Source: Myxococcales bacterium (GTDB taxonomy: Bacteria > Myxococcota_A > Polyangia > Polyangiales > Polyangiaceae). Taken from it: DNA of 64,000 nucleotides. The stretch is taken from assembly GCA_016191785.1 (NCBI GenBank), contig JACPVJ010000090.1:1-64000 (forward strand). The letters are read 5' to 3'. Position 1 is the first letter of the stretch, and each line of letters begins with the position of its first letter. The notes beneath the pieces were generated by a model that was not told where the DNA came from, made no database searches, and was given only the letters and a program-made list of their open reading frames with translations. Made by a program: the position numbers and the translations under genes. Shown piece by piece: positions 36,183 to 44,552 of the stretch.

Positions 36183-37441
36183 CCGAGATCGATCCCGATC
36201 GCCTGTATGCTTCGCTGGCTGACCTGGGCCAGATCGGCGCCTACCGCGACGAACGCTCGGGCCTGATGGGCGTGAACCGCTTGGCGCTCACCGCCGCCGA
36301 CGGCGCCGGCCGCCGCCACGTGGTCGAGCGGATGAAAGCCTTGGGGCTGAGCGTGACGGTCGACCGCATCGGCAACGTGTACGCGCGGCGCGAGGGAACG
36401 CGACCCGATCTCGCTCCGGTGATGATGGGCTCGCACATCGACTCGGTCGAGACCGCGGGCCGCTTCGACGGCTGTCTGGGCGTGCTCGGCGGCCTGGAGG
36501 TGATCGCCACGCTGAACGATCACCGGATCGAGACCCTGCGCCCGGTGGTGGTCGCCTTCTTCACCGACGAAGAGGGCTCGCGCTTCGGCACCGACATGCT
36601 GGGCAGCGCCGTCGCCACCGGCAGGCTGCCGCTCGACGCCGCCTACGCGCTCCGCGACAAGCACGGAAAGGCCCTCCGGGACGAGCTCGCCGCCATCGGT
36701 TTTCTCGGCGACGCCCCCGAGCGGCTCGCCCCGCCGCACGCCTACCTCGAGTGTCACATCGAGCAAGGCCCGGTGCTGGCGTCGCACGGCACCCAGCTCG
36801 GCGTGGTGAGCGGCGTGCAGGCGATCAGCTGGCACGAGCTCAGCATCGTGGGCAAGAGCGCCCACGCCGGCACCACGCCCATGAGCCTGCGCGCCGATCC
36901 GGCCGTAGCCGCCGCCCGCATCGCGCTGTTCCTGCGCGAGCTGGCGGTGAGCGGGCGGTACGGCGAAGGCATGCGCACCACCATGGGCTCGATCGTCCCG
37001 CGCCCCGGCCTGGTCAACGTGGTCCCCGCGGAGGTGACCTGCACGGTGGATCTCCGAAACCCCGACGACGCCCAGATGCGCCGGGCCGAGGCCGACGTGC
37101 TCGCGTTCTACGCCGAGGTCGAGCGGCTCGAGCAAGTGACCGTGTCCTGGCGCCAGACCGCACGCACCGAGACGGTGACTTTCGCTGCGGCGGTACAGGC
37201 TCGGATCGAGGCCGCTGCCCGGGCCCGAGGGCTCTCCACCGAGCGCATCGTGTCGGGCGCGGGGCACGACGCCCAGGAGCTGGCCCGCATCACCCAGGCC
37301 GCGATGATCTTCGTCCCGGGCGAGCACGACGGGATCAGCCACAACCCCCGCGAGCTCTCGACCCGCGAGCAGTGCAAAAACGGCGTGAGCGTACTCTTCG
37401 ACGTGCTGGTGACCCTCGCCAACCAGGAGCCCGCCCCATGA
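36179..37441 (+). CDS. Zn-dependent M20 amidase/carbamoylase (hydantoinase/carbamoylase family)
   Basis: The 420-residue protein belongs to the M20 amidase family that hydrolyses N-carbamoyl amino acids, allantoate and ureidoglycolate. Metal-site motifs are [28 protein letters not shown] and CHIEQGP, and the dimerisation-domain signature is [11 protein letters not shown]. Substrate-side motifs [10 protein letters not shown] and SHNPREL are intact. In this operon it probably releases ammonia and carbon dioxide from a ring-opened ureido intermediate. It is joined to both neighbours by 4-bp ATGA overlaps. Confidence 0.9.
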   Translation: MTEIDPDRLYASLADLGQIGAYRDERSGLMGVNRLALTAADGAGRRHVVERMKALGLSVTVDRIGNVYARREGTRPDLAPVMMGSHIDSVETAGRFDGCLGVLGGLEVIATLNDHRIETLRPVVVAFFTDEEGSRFGTDMLGSAVATGRLPLDAAYALRDKHGKALRDELAAIGFLGDAPERLAPPHAYLECHIEQGPVLASHGTQLGVVSGVQAISWHELSIVGKSAHAGTTPMSLRADPAVAAARIALFLRELAVSGRYGEGMRTTMGSIVPRPGLVNVVPAEVTCTVDLRNPDDAQMRRAEADVLAFYAEVERLEQVTVSWRQTARTETVTFAAAVQARIEAAARARGLSTERIVSGAGHDAQELARITQAAMIFVPGEHDGISHNPRELSTREQCKNGVSVLFDVLVTLANQEPAP

Positions 37442-38373
37442 CATCGACCCGAGTCGTCCGCGTAGCCATCACCGAGACGCGCAACGCCCATCCCGAGATG
37501 CCCACCGATCTCGCTCAGCTCGAGGGCAAGCTCGAGGCGGTGCGCGCCGCGAACGTGGCGCACCACGTCGAGCTGATGCGCGCGGCGAAGGCCCAGGGCG
37601 CGGCGATCATCGGCTTCGGCGAGCTGTTCACCGGCCCGTACTTCGCGCTCGGGAAAGACCCCTTGTGGTTCGGTCTGGCCGAAGACGCCGCCCGGGGCCC
37701 GACGGTGACCGAGCTGTCGGCGGCCGCGAAAGAGCTGTCCATGATCGTGGTCGCTCCGATCTACGAGCAGGGCCCCTCGGGCCAGCGGTTCAACACCGCG
37801 GTGGTGATCGACGAGCAGGGCGCGATTTTGGGCAAGTACCGCAAGACCCATCTGCCCTGCGGCGCGAACGAGCAAGGCAGCTTCGACGAGCCGTTCTATT
37901 ACGACCGGAGCGACGGCAAGAACGGCAGCGGACCGGCCAACGTCTCGAAGAACCCGTTCTTTCCGGTCTTCCAGACCTCCGTCGGTCGCGTGGGCGTGGC
38001 CATCTGCTACGACCGACACTTCGAAGGCGTGATGTCCTCGCTCGCGCACGAGGGCGCCGAGCTGGTCTTCTCGCCGGCCGTGACCTTTGGTCAGAAGAGC
38101 CAGCGCATGTGGCAGCTCGAGTTCCAGGTGGACGCCGCGCGCCACAACCTGTTCATCGCCGGCTCGAACCGGCGCGGCAGCGAACCGCCGTGGGCTCAGC
38201 CCTACTTCGGCGAAAGCTACGTGACCGGCCCCAGCGGAGTGCTCCCGAACCTGAGCCAGCACCCGGATCTGGTCGTCGCCGACGTCGATCTCGGCGTCCT
38301 TGGCCGGCCCGACCCCTCCGGTTGGAACCTGCCGAGAGACGTGCGCCACGAGATCTACTCGAAGCGGAGCTGA
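37438..38373 (+). CDS. Beta-ureidopropionase/N-carbamoyl amidase-like nitrilase
   Basis: This 311-residue nitrilase-superfamily amidase has catalytic Glu62 ([11 protein letters not shown]), Lys136 (KYRKTHLP) and Cys190 ([10 protein letters not shown]). The GELFTGPYF and KYRKTHLP strings and the Arg/His after the Cys resemble beta-ureidopropionase and N-carbamoylputrescine amidase. Two carbamoyl-cleaving enzymes in a row, this one and the M20 protein, suggest two successive ureido intermediates or two substrates. It is the last plus-strand gene of the operon; its stop is only 3 bp from the stop of the convergent YgfK-like gene, leaving no room for a terminator. Confidence 0.88.
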   Translation: MTSTRVVRVAITETRNAHPEMPTDLAQLEGKLEAVRAANVAHHVELMRAAKAQGAAIIGFGELFTGPYFALGKDPLWFGLAEDAARGPTVTELSAAAKELSMIVVAPIYEQGPSGQRFNTAVVIDEQGAILGKYRKTHLPCGANEQGSFDEPFYYDRSDGKNGSGPANVSKNPFFPVFQTSVGRVGVAICYDRHFEGVMSSLAHEGAELVFSPAVTFGQKSQRMWQLEFQVDAARHNLFIAGSNRRGSEPPWAQPYFGESYVTGPSGVLPNLSQHPDLVVADVDLGVLGRPDPSGWNLPRDVRHEIYSKRS

Positions 38374-38376
38374 GCC

Positions 38377-40311
38377 TCACCCGCCGACCCAGCTCACGCC
38401 GCTTCGTTCGAGCACGCTCCGGCCCAAGAGCGCCATCAGGCGCAGATAGGTCAGATCTACCTCGCCGCTCGCCTGGCCGCTGAGGGCCTGGGCCGGGTCC
38501 GCCTCGGCAGAGGTCAGCTCGAACCCCTCGCCGCGGTAGGTGGCTCGCCCGTCGGCGAAGGCAGCGAAGAAAGCCTGGCCCGAGAAGCGCCCGAGCACTT
38601 CGAAGCCCGATTCGGTACGCTCGACGAAGAACCCGTCGCGGTGCGTGTGCCGCCGAAACTCTTCCCGGCTGCCGAAGAAGCGGGGCTTGATCAGATACGG
38701 GCCGCCGTCTTCCGGACAGAAGACGTCGCAGTTGCCGCACTCGTTGCAGAAGTCGGCAAAGTTGGCGATCTGGTGCTTCTGCTCGACCGTGAGCGTGCCC
38801 TCGCTCTTCACTTCGAAGGCGCCGGAGGCCCCGAGGGTCACTTTCTGAATCGGCACGACCATCCGCGGCAGCTGATAAGTGAAGTTGGCGTCGTTGGGGC
38901 AGACCGGGACGCACTTGTCGCACGTCAGGCAGTCGAACAGCACCAGGTGCGAGCCGACCTTCTTGGGCGGCTTGTTGGTGGCCGCTCGGCCGTAGCGTGG
39001 GTCGTTCACCAGACCGTCGACGTACCTCGTCGTGTTGCCGAGCCTCGCCTGCGAGACGTCTTCCGTGGCGCCCTGCCCCGAGGCGCGCTGGACGAAGGCG
39101 TCGATGGTAGTCGCCCCCACCGCGTCCATGCGCCGGCCCAGCTCGCGGAAGTAAGCCTCGAGCCGGGCGTAACCGCCGGTGCGGAGCAGGTCGGTGCAGA
39201 CCGTGACCGGCGTGAGGCCCAGCGCCACCGCGTCCGGGAAGTTCTTGGCGTCGATCCCGGCAGAAAACGAGATCGGGAAGCGATCGCCGAAGGTGTCACG
39301 GAGGCGCCGCACCAGGGTCATGGCCAGGACGTGGAGCGGTTGCCCGGACAGGTACATCGCCTTCTCGGACGCAGGGAAGAAGCTGCGCTCGTTGTTCACG
39401 ATCAGCGTGTTGCTGAACTTCACGCCGAACCCACGGCCCAGGGCCCGGGCCTTGTCGCCCAGGCGCCCGACGAAGCCCACGGCTTGCTCCCAGCTCGCGT
39501 CCTTCTCGAAGGCCTCGTCGGGCACGTGATCGGCGTAGCCGAGCACGTCGTTCAAGAGCCGCCGCACCTCGCCCTTGCCGAGCAGCGTGGGGTTCAGCTT
39601 CACGATCGTGTGCAGCCCGACCTGCTCCAGCAGATACTCGCAGATGCGCTCGATCTCGTCGGGCGGGCAGCCGTGGAAGGTCGAGAGCGTCAGCGTGTCC
39701 GAGACGCGCGTGCGAAAGGGCAGATCGCGGTACGGCGCGAAGGCCGGGGGGATCTGCGCGCGCAGGCGCTCGACCACCGCCGTCGCGTCGAGCATGCCGT
39801 GCAGAAAGGCCTGCACGCGCTCGCTCTGGATGCCCGCCAGGTCGTACCCCACGCTCATGTCGAAGACCACGCGGTCGAAGCCGGGCAAGAGCTCGAGCTT
39901 GCCGCTGGCGATCAAGATCTCGATCAGCATCGAGGCCTTGACGTATTCCTCGAGCGACTGCTCGAGCGTCAGCTCTTGCGACCACTCGACGTTGTAGCCG
40001 ATGGTCTGAGCGTCGATACACGGCCGGGGGATCTGGAGGCGGTCCATGATCTGGACCGTCTTGAGCTCGAAGATGCGCCCGCCGCCCAGGAACGACAGCA
40101 CTATGTTCTGTGCCAGCTGCGAGTGCGGGCCGGCTGCAGGCCCGAGCGGCGACGAGGCGACGTGGCCGTGGAAGGCGACCGACAGATCTTTGCCAGGCAG
40201 CCCACGCACCATCTTCTTCGCCGGAAGGTGGAAGATGGCCTGCTCTTGCTCGAGCCCGGCGAAGGCTCGGGTGACCAGCCGCGCGAACGGATACGGAACC
40301 AGCTCGGCCAT
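38377..40311 (-). CDS. YgfK-like FMN/4Fe-4S oxidoreductase, shortened
   Basis: The N-terminal about 430 residues match the dihydroorotate dehydrogenase-like domain of YgfK (putative selenate reductase family), including PLGPAAGPHSQLAQNI and IFELKTVQIMD. The C-terminal part has two 4Fe-4S sites: Cys461, 464, 467, 471 and Cys522, 525, 528, 532. YgfK proteins are about 1000 residues, with a GltD-like FAD/NAD(P) domain before the ferredoxin part; here that module is missing, giving 644 residues. YgfK is part of the purine-degradation cluster, so it probably passes electrons to or from the XdhD-type enzyme. It lies 19 bp after meaB on the minus strand. Confidence 0.85.
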   Translation of the reverse strand: MAELVPYPFARLVTRAFAGLEQEQAIFHLPAKKMVRGLPGKDLSVAFHGHVASSPLGPAAGPHSQLAQNIVLSFLGGGRIFELKTVQIMDRLQIPRPCIDAQTIGYNVEWSQELTLEQSLEEYVKASMLIEILIASGKLELLPGFDRVVFDMSVGYDLAGIQSERVQAFLHGMLDATAVVERLRAQIPPAFAPYRDLPFRTRVSDTLTLSTFHGCPPDEIERICEYLLEQVGLHTIVKLNPTLLGKGEVRRLLNDVLGYADHVPDEAFEKDASWEQAVGFVGRLGDKARALGRGFGVKFSNTLIVNNERSFFPASEKAMYLSGQPLHVLAMTLVRRLRDTFGDRFPISFSAGIDAKNFPDAVALGLTPVTVCTDLLRTGGYARLEAYFRELGRRMDAVGATTIDAFVQRASGQGATEDVSQARLGNTTRYVDGLVNDPRYGRAATNKPPKKVGSHLVLFDCLTCDKCVPVCPNDANFTYQLPRMVVPIQKVTLGASGAFEVKSEGTLTVEQKHQIANFADFCNECGNCDVFCPEDGGPYLIKPRFFGSREEFRRHTHRDGFFVERTESGFEVLGRFSGQAFFAAFADGRATYRGEGFELTSAEADPAQALSGQASGEVDLTYLRLMALLGRSVLERSGVSWVGG

Positions 40312-40330
40312 GGGAGGCGATGATATCCGC

Positions 40331-41350
40331 TCACGCGCGCGCGCGGAACTTGGCGATCAGCTCTTCCGACGCGGTGTACGGGTCGGTCTCGAGGCGCGCG
40401 ACCCGGGCGGCTGCGGCCTCGATCTCGGCGCCGAGCTCGGCGACGGCCTCTTCGGCCAGTGCGTCACGCAGGAAGGTGAGCATCTCGAGGTGCCGGCGCT
40501 CGGCCCGCCGCGCCTGGCCGGCGTCGGTGTCGAGCCACGCGCGGTGCTCGCGCAGCTTGCCCTCGAGCTCGTCGACGCCCTGCCCCCGCGTCGCGGCGGT
40601 CTTCACGATGGCCGGTGTCCAGCCCGCGCCGCGTGCGCCGGCCTCGGCGTGGGCGTTCACGGTGACGGCGCTGTGCCCGCGGCCCTTCGATGCCGCGACC
40701 GAATAGAGGTCCCCGCTCAGCGCGAGCATCACCTCGAGATCGCGCATCGTGGCATCGGCGCCGTCGCGGTCGGCCTTGTTGACGGCGAACACGTCCGCGC
40801 ACTCCAAGATCCCGGCCTTGATGGCCTGCACGTCGTCGCCGAGCCCCGGCGCCATCACCACCAGCGTGGTGTGGGCCATGCGCGTGACCTCGAGCTCGTC
40901 TTGCCCCACCCCCACGGTCTCGACGATCACCACCTGGGCGCCCCACGCGTCCAAGATGCGGCTGATGTCGCTGGTCGAGCGCGACAGGCCGCCCAGGGCG
41001 CCGCGGGTGGCCACCGAGCGGATGAAGACCTCGGGGTCTTCGAAGTGCCGCTGCATCCGGATCCGGTCGCCCAGGATGGCTCCGCCCGAGAACGGGCTGG
41101 TCGGGTCGACCGCCACGACGCCCACCCGGCCGCCGCGAGCGCGCAGGCGCGTGATCAGCTGATCGGTGAGCGTGCTCTTGCCCGCGCCGGGCGTGCCCGT
41201 GACGCCGATCACCCAGGCATCCCGGCTCTGTGGGTAGAGCTCCTTCATGAGCTCGCGGTGACCGGGCAGACGATCATCGACGGCCCGGCAGGCCCGCGCC
41301 GCGGCCCGGGTCTCCCCGGAAAGCACCCGCGCGGCGAGCTCGCTCGGCAT
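40331..41350 (-). CDS. meaB: MeaB/ArgK-family G3E GTPase (acc-linked)
   Basis: The 339-residue P-loop GTPase has Walker A GTPGAGKST (52-60), the switch motif VETVGVGQDE and the NKAD guanine-specificity motif. MeaB proteins protect and reload the adenosylcobalamin cofactor of acyl-CoA mutases. Here the gene follows accB-accC rather than a mutase, while a second, divergent meaB lies next to the mutase at 52943. It is 9 bp from accC, so co-transcription is likely. Its partner may be another B12-dependent mutase encoded elsewhere. Confidence 0.88.
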   Translation of the reverse strand: MPSELAARVLSGETRAAARACRAVDDRLPGHRELMKELYPQSRDAWVIGVTGTPGAGKSTLTDQLITRLRARGGRVGVVAVDPTSPFSGGAILGDRIRMQRHFEDPEVFIRSVATRGALGGLSRSTSDISRILDAWGAQVVIVETVGVGQDELEVTRMAHTTLVVMAPGLGDDVQAIKAGILECADVFAVNKADRDGADATMRDLEVMLALSGDLYSVAASKGRGHSAVTVNAHAEAGARGAGWTPAIVKTAATRGQGVDELEGKLREHRAWLDTDAGQARRAERRHLEMLTFLRDALAEEAVAELGAEIEAAAARVARLETDPYTASEELIAKFRARA

Positions 41351-41359
41351 CGCCGCCCC

Positions 41360-42718
41360 TCACCCCCGCTCGCGCTTGCGCTGTTCCATGATGCGCTCGA
41401 CGGTGCGGGTCGTCATGCGGCCCTCGCGCACCTCGGGATCGGCCAGCAGGCGCTTGTGGAAATCGATGTTGGTGCGAATGCCACCGATGATGAACTCGTC
41501 GAGCGCGCGGTCCATGCGAACGATGGCCTGCTCGCGGGTCGGGGCGTGAACGATCACCTTGGCCAGCAGCGAGTCGTAGTGCTGCGGCACCGTCCACCCG
41601 CCGTAGACGCCCGAGTCGACCCGCACCCCGCCGCCACCCGGCGGGTGGTACTCGGTGATGAGGCCAGGCCAGGGCGCGAAGGTCTCGGGATCTTCCGCCA
41701 TGATCCGACACTCGAGGGCGTGCCCGCGGAACTTCCAGGGGCGGGTGTCGGGCAGCTCGAGCTTCTCGCCGGCGGCCACCCGCAGCTGCTCGACCACCAG
41801 GTCGACGCCGGTCACCAGCTCGGTCACCGGGTGCTCGACCTGCACGCGGGTGTTCATCTCCATGAAGTAGAGGCTCTTGTCCTCGTCCATCAAGAACTCG
41901 AGGGTGCCGAGGCTGGTGTAGCCGGTCTCGCGGATGGCCTTGCGGATGCGCTCGCCCATCTCCGAGCGCAGCTTTTCGCTCATCGCGCGGCTGGGGGACT
42001 CCTCCACCAGCTTCTGGTTTCGGCGCTGCAGCGAGCACTCGCGCTCGCCCATGGTCCACACCTGCCCGTGGTCGTCGGCCAAGGCCTGGAACTCGATGTG
42101 CCGCGGTCGCTCGACGAAGCGCTCGAGATACAGCTCGGGGTTCTTGAAGCTGGCCATGGCCTCGGCCGTGCAGCTCTCGAACGCGCGCCGGACCTCCGAG
42201 AGCTTGCGCACGATGCGCATTCCCCGCCCGCCGCCGCCGCCTCGGGCCTTCATCATCACCGGAAGCCCGACTCGCTTGGCCTCGCTCTCGGCGTGGCTCG
42301 CGCTGGTCAGCGCCTCGCTGCCCGGCAAGAGCGGAAGGCCGAACCGGCGCGCCGCTTCGCGGCCCGTGAGCTTGTCGCCCCAGAGCTTCATCGCCTCGGG
42401 TTTCGGCCCGATGAAGGTCAGCCCGCAGCGCGCGACGATCTGCGCGAACTCGGAGTTCTCGCTCAAGAAGCCGTACCCGGGGTGGATCGCGTCCGCTCCG
42501 GCTATCTCTGCCGCGCTGATGATCGCCGGGACGTTCAGATAGCTCTGCGCGGCGGCCGCCGGACCGATGCACACCGCCTCGTCGGCAAAGCGCACGTGCA
42601 GCGCCTTCGAGTCGACCTCCGAGTGCACGGCGACGGTCTTGACCCCGAGCTCGCGACAGGCGCGAATCACGCGCATCGCGATCTCGCCCCGGTTGGCGAT
42701 GAGGACCTTGCGGAACAT
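41360..42718 (-). CDS. accC: Biotin carboxylase
   Basis: AccC carboxylates the biotin of the carrier protein using ATP and bicarbonate. The 452-residue protein has the ATP-grasp glycine loop (KARGGGGGRGMR), the EMNTRVQVEHPVTE catalytic signature and an N-terminal LIANRGEIA motif. It is three bases after accB. In this organism it may serve acetyl-CoA and propionyl-CoA carboxylation, since methylmalonyl-CoA genes lie nearby; the carboxyltransferase subunits are not in the window. Confidence 0.94.
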   Translation of the reverse strand: MFRKVLIANRGEIAMRVIRACRELGVKTVAVHSEVDSKALHVRFADEAVCIGPAAAAQSYLNVPAIISAAEIAGADAIHPGYGFLSENSEFAQIVARCGLTFIGPKPEAMKLWGDKLTGREAARRFGLPLLPGSEALTSASHAESEAKRVGLPVMMKARGGGGGRGMRIVRKLSEVRRAFESCTAEAMASFKNPELYLERFVERPRHIEFQALADDHGQVWTMGERECSLQRRNQKLVEESPSRAMSEKLRSEMGERIRKAIRETGYTSLGTLEFLMDEDKSLYFMEMNTRVQVEHPVTELVTGVDLVVEQLRVAAGEKLELPDTRPWKFRGHALECRIMAEDPETFAPWPGLITEYHPPGGGGVRVDSGVYGGWTVPQHYDSLLAKVIVHAPTREQAIVRMDRALDEFIIGGIRTNIDFHKRLLADPEVREGRMTTRTVERIMEQRKRERG

Positions 42719-42721
42719 GAC

Positions 42722-43171
42722 TCAGCTCTTCTTGAGCTTGAAGAGCTTCTGGCCGAACTCCACGCTCTGGCCGTTCTCGACCAAGGCCTCGAGAATGGTT
42801 CCGGGGAACTCGGCTTCAATCTCGTTCATCAGCTTCATGGCCTCGACGATGCACAGCGTCTGGCCTTTCTTCACGGTCGCCCCGATCTCGACGAAGGGCT
42901 CGGCGTCGGGCGCGGGGGCGCGATAGAAGGTGCCCACGAAGGGCGAGGTGATGAACACCACGCTCGGGTCACCCTTTTCCTCTTTCACGGGAGCGTGGGC
43001 CGGGGCCGCAGTGACGGTGACTTGCGGCGCGTGCGCCGCGCTGACGACGGGAGCGCCGCGAGCCATCGAGACGCGTACGCGCACCTTCTCGTCTTCGTAC
43101 TCGAACTCGGAAGCGCCGCCGTCTTCGAGGGTCTTGAGCAGGTTCTTGATCTGCTTCAGCGGGAGGTCCAT
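42722..43171 (-). CDS. accB: Biotin carboxyl carrier protein
   Basis: The 149-residue AccB has an N-terminal dimerisation helix (about 1-35), an Ala/Pro/Val linker (about 40-65) and the biotinyl domain. Lys113 in [10 protein letters not shown] is the biotinylation site, and the protruding thumb segment ([18 protein letters not shown]) marks an acetyl-CoA carboxylase-type carrier. It follows aroQ by 114 bp and immediately precedes accC, the usual aroQ-accB-accC order. Confidence 0.94.
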   Translation of the reverse strand: MDLPLKQIKNLLKTLEDGGASEFEYEDEKVRVRVSMARGAPVVSAAHAPQVTVTAAPAHAPVKEEKGDPSVVFITSPFVGTFYRAPAPDAEPFVEIGATVKKGQTLCIVEAMKLMNEIEAEFPGTILEALVENGQSVEFGQKLFKLKKS

Positions 43172-43285
43172 CGCGCGGGACGCTACTCCGAGAGCAAGAT
43201 CCGGGTAAAGCGCGTCATTTACTGGCCGGTCCGCGAAGCGGCTTTCGCGCCCACCGTCCGGCGTGACGCCGTGCGGCGCCGCGAC

Positions 43286-43828
43286 TCAGCGCGCCGCGCG
43301 CAGCCGATCGACCAGCCCGCGCAGCGCGAGCAGATACGAATCGGCACCGAAGCCAGAGACCCGGGCGACACAAGCCGGGGCCACGCACGACTTGTGCCGG
43401 AACGGCTCCCGCGCGTCGGGGTTCGTCAGGTGGACTTCGATCGCAGGCTGCGTCGCGCCGGCCAGCGAATCGTGGAGCGCGTAGGACGTGTGGGTCAGGG
43501 CACCGGGGTTGATCAAGATCCCCGCGATCCCGTCGTCGTCCGCCGCGTTGATCCAATCGATCAGCTGGCCTTCGTGGTTGCTCTGGCGGCAGATCACCTC
43601 GACGCCGAGCTCGCGGGCCGACACGGTCAGGCGCTCGTGGATCTGCGGCAGCGTGGTCGTGCCGTAGATCTCGGGCTGGCGGCGACCCAGACGATCGAGG
43701 TTCGGCCCGCTGAGCACCAAGATGCGCTCGAGCCGAGCGCCTCGCTTCCGGTGGCGTGGCGGCACGCGCGGTGCGGCCGAACGTCGCACCTTGACCGCCG
43801 GTGCCCCGCGGCGCGAGCGCGTCGTCAT
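43286..43828 (-). CDS. aroQ: 3-dehydroquinate dehydratase, type II
   Basis: AroQ dehydrates 3-dehydroquinate in the shikimate pathway. The 180-residue protein has a basic N-terminal extension of about 33 residues before the fold begins (ERILVLSGPNLDRLG). Active-site motifs are present: Asn43 and Arg in GPNLDRLGRRQPEIYG with Tyr55, SNHEGQLID, the His in INPGALTHTSYA and EVHLTN. The extension may mean that the true start is further downstream, although no alternative ATG is seen before the fold. It precedes accB and follows the roadblock gene by 5 bp. Confidence 0.92.
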   Translation of the reverse strand: MTTRSRRGAPAVKVRRSAAPRVPPRHRKRGARLERILVLSGPNLDRLGRRQPEIYGTTTLPQIHERLTVSARELGVEVICRQSNHEGQLIDWINAADDDGIAGILINPGALTHTSYALHDSLAGATQPAIEVHLTNPDAREPFRHKSCVAPACVARVSGFGADSYLLALRGLVDRLRAAR

Positions 43829-43833
43829 GACGA

Positions 43834-44193
43834 CTAGCCCAGCTCTTCGACCAGCTTGGGGGCGGCCACTCTGAGCAGGAACCGACCTTTGCCCAGGTTG
43901 CCCTCGGGCGACATGGTGATCGCGACGAAGTAGTTCTCGTTGAGCACGCGAATGAGCGTGACCATCTTGGCGCTCTTGAAGGCGACCTCGCGAGTGTCCC
44001 CTGCATCGAGCATCTCGGAGGCGCGCTGGATGGCTTTGACCACCACGCTCACCTCTGCCCCCACGGTCTCGATGTCGAAGGGCGAGTCACCCTTGGCGTA
44101 GCTCTCGAGGGGAATGCCTTCGAAGTCCATGAGGAGGCCGGCCATCCCGCCCTCCACCCCATCGACCATGCCCTGCAGGGCCTCCTTGAACAT
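43834..44193 (-). CDS. Roadblock/LC7 domain protein (MglB-like)
   Basis: The 119-residue protein is a single roadblock/LC7 domain, with a helix (MFKEALQGMVDGVEGGMAG) followed by the beta-sheet containing GLLMDFEGIPLESYA and a C-terminal helix. Proteins of this kind act as GTPase-activating or scaffold partners of small Ras-like GTPases such as MglA in gliding and polarity control. No mglA gene lies next to it. ATG 44193 is chosen because upstream codons are Pro/Arg-rich and not domain-like. A 7-bp inverted repeat covers its ribosome-binding region. It probably leads the aroQ-acc operon. Confidence 0.85.
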   Translation of the reverse strand: MFKEALQGMVDGVEGGMAGLLMDFEGIPLESYAKGDSPFDIETVGAEVSVVVKAIQRASEMLDAGDTREVAFKSAKMVTLIRVLNENYFVAITMSPEGNLGKGRFLLRVAAPKLVEELG

Positions 44194-44194
44194 G

Positions 44195-44218
44195 GGCCAA
44201 ATCGTACTTTCTTTGGCC
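44195..44218 (-). promoter_or_regulatory. Inverted repeat over the ribosome-binding region of the roadblock gene
   Basis: GGCCAAA (44195-44201) and TTTGGCC (44212-44218) are perfect complements around a 10-nt loop. The loop, read on the minus strand, is GAAAGTACGA, and GAAAG is the only Shine-Dalgarno-like string before the ATG at 44193. The repeat could be an operator or an RNA hairpin presenting the ribosome binding site in its loop. Confidence 0.45.
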
Positions 44219-44552
44219 GGCGCGAGTGAATGTTTCTGCGTTGCCCCCGGGGGCGGCCCCGCCCCGGACCTGGCCCCAGAGAGAGGCCGCGGGGCCGGAG
44301 GGGGCTCGCGCGGGCGGCACAAATCCCGGGATCTTTCCGGTCCGGCCCCCCTGCCGCCATGGGGCTTGCACCCGGACGCCGGCTGGGGGATTTACGCCAA
44401 GGAGATCTGTCCGCTGACCGTCCTTGACCCCCCCGACGCCGAGCGGCTACCTTCCCGTTCCGCTCGAGGCGCGTGGCTTCGAGCGTTGAACTAGCTCGCT
44501 CGATAGGTATTCGAAGCCCATGCGTGCGCGAGCGGGGGATCCGCCCCGCACA
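44219..44552. other. Divergent intergenic region, 334 bp
   Basis: This GC-rich gap separates the divergent roadblock and aconitase-like genes. I see no convincing gene. A weak promoter-like pair, TTGAAC and TATTCG 16 bp apart, lies near 44490-44515 on the plus strand, and a GCGGGG/CCCCGC palindrome (44532-44549) ends 3 nt before the aconitase-like ATG. Otherwise it holds C- and G-rich runs without clear structure. Confidence 0.4.
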
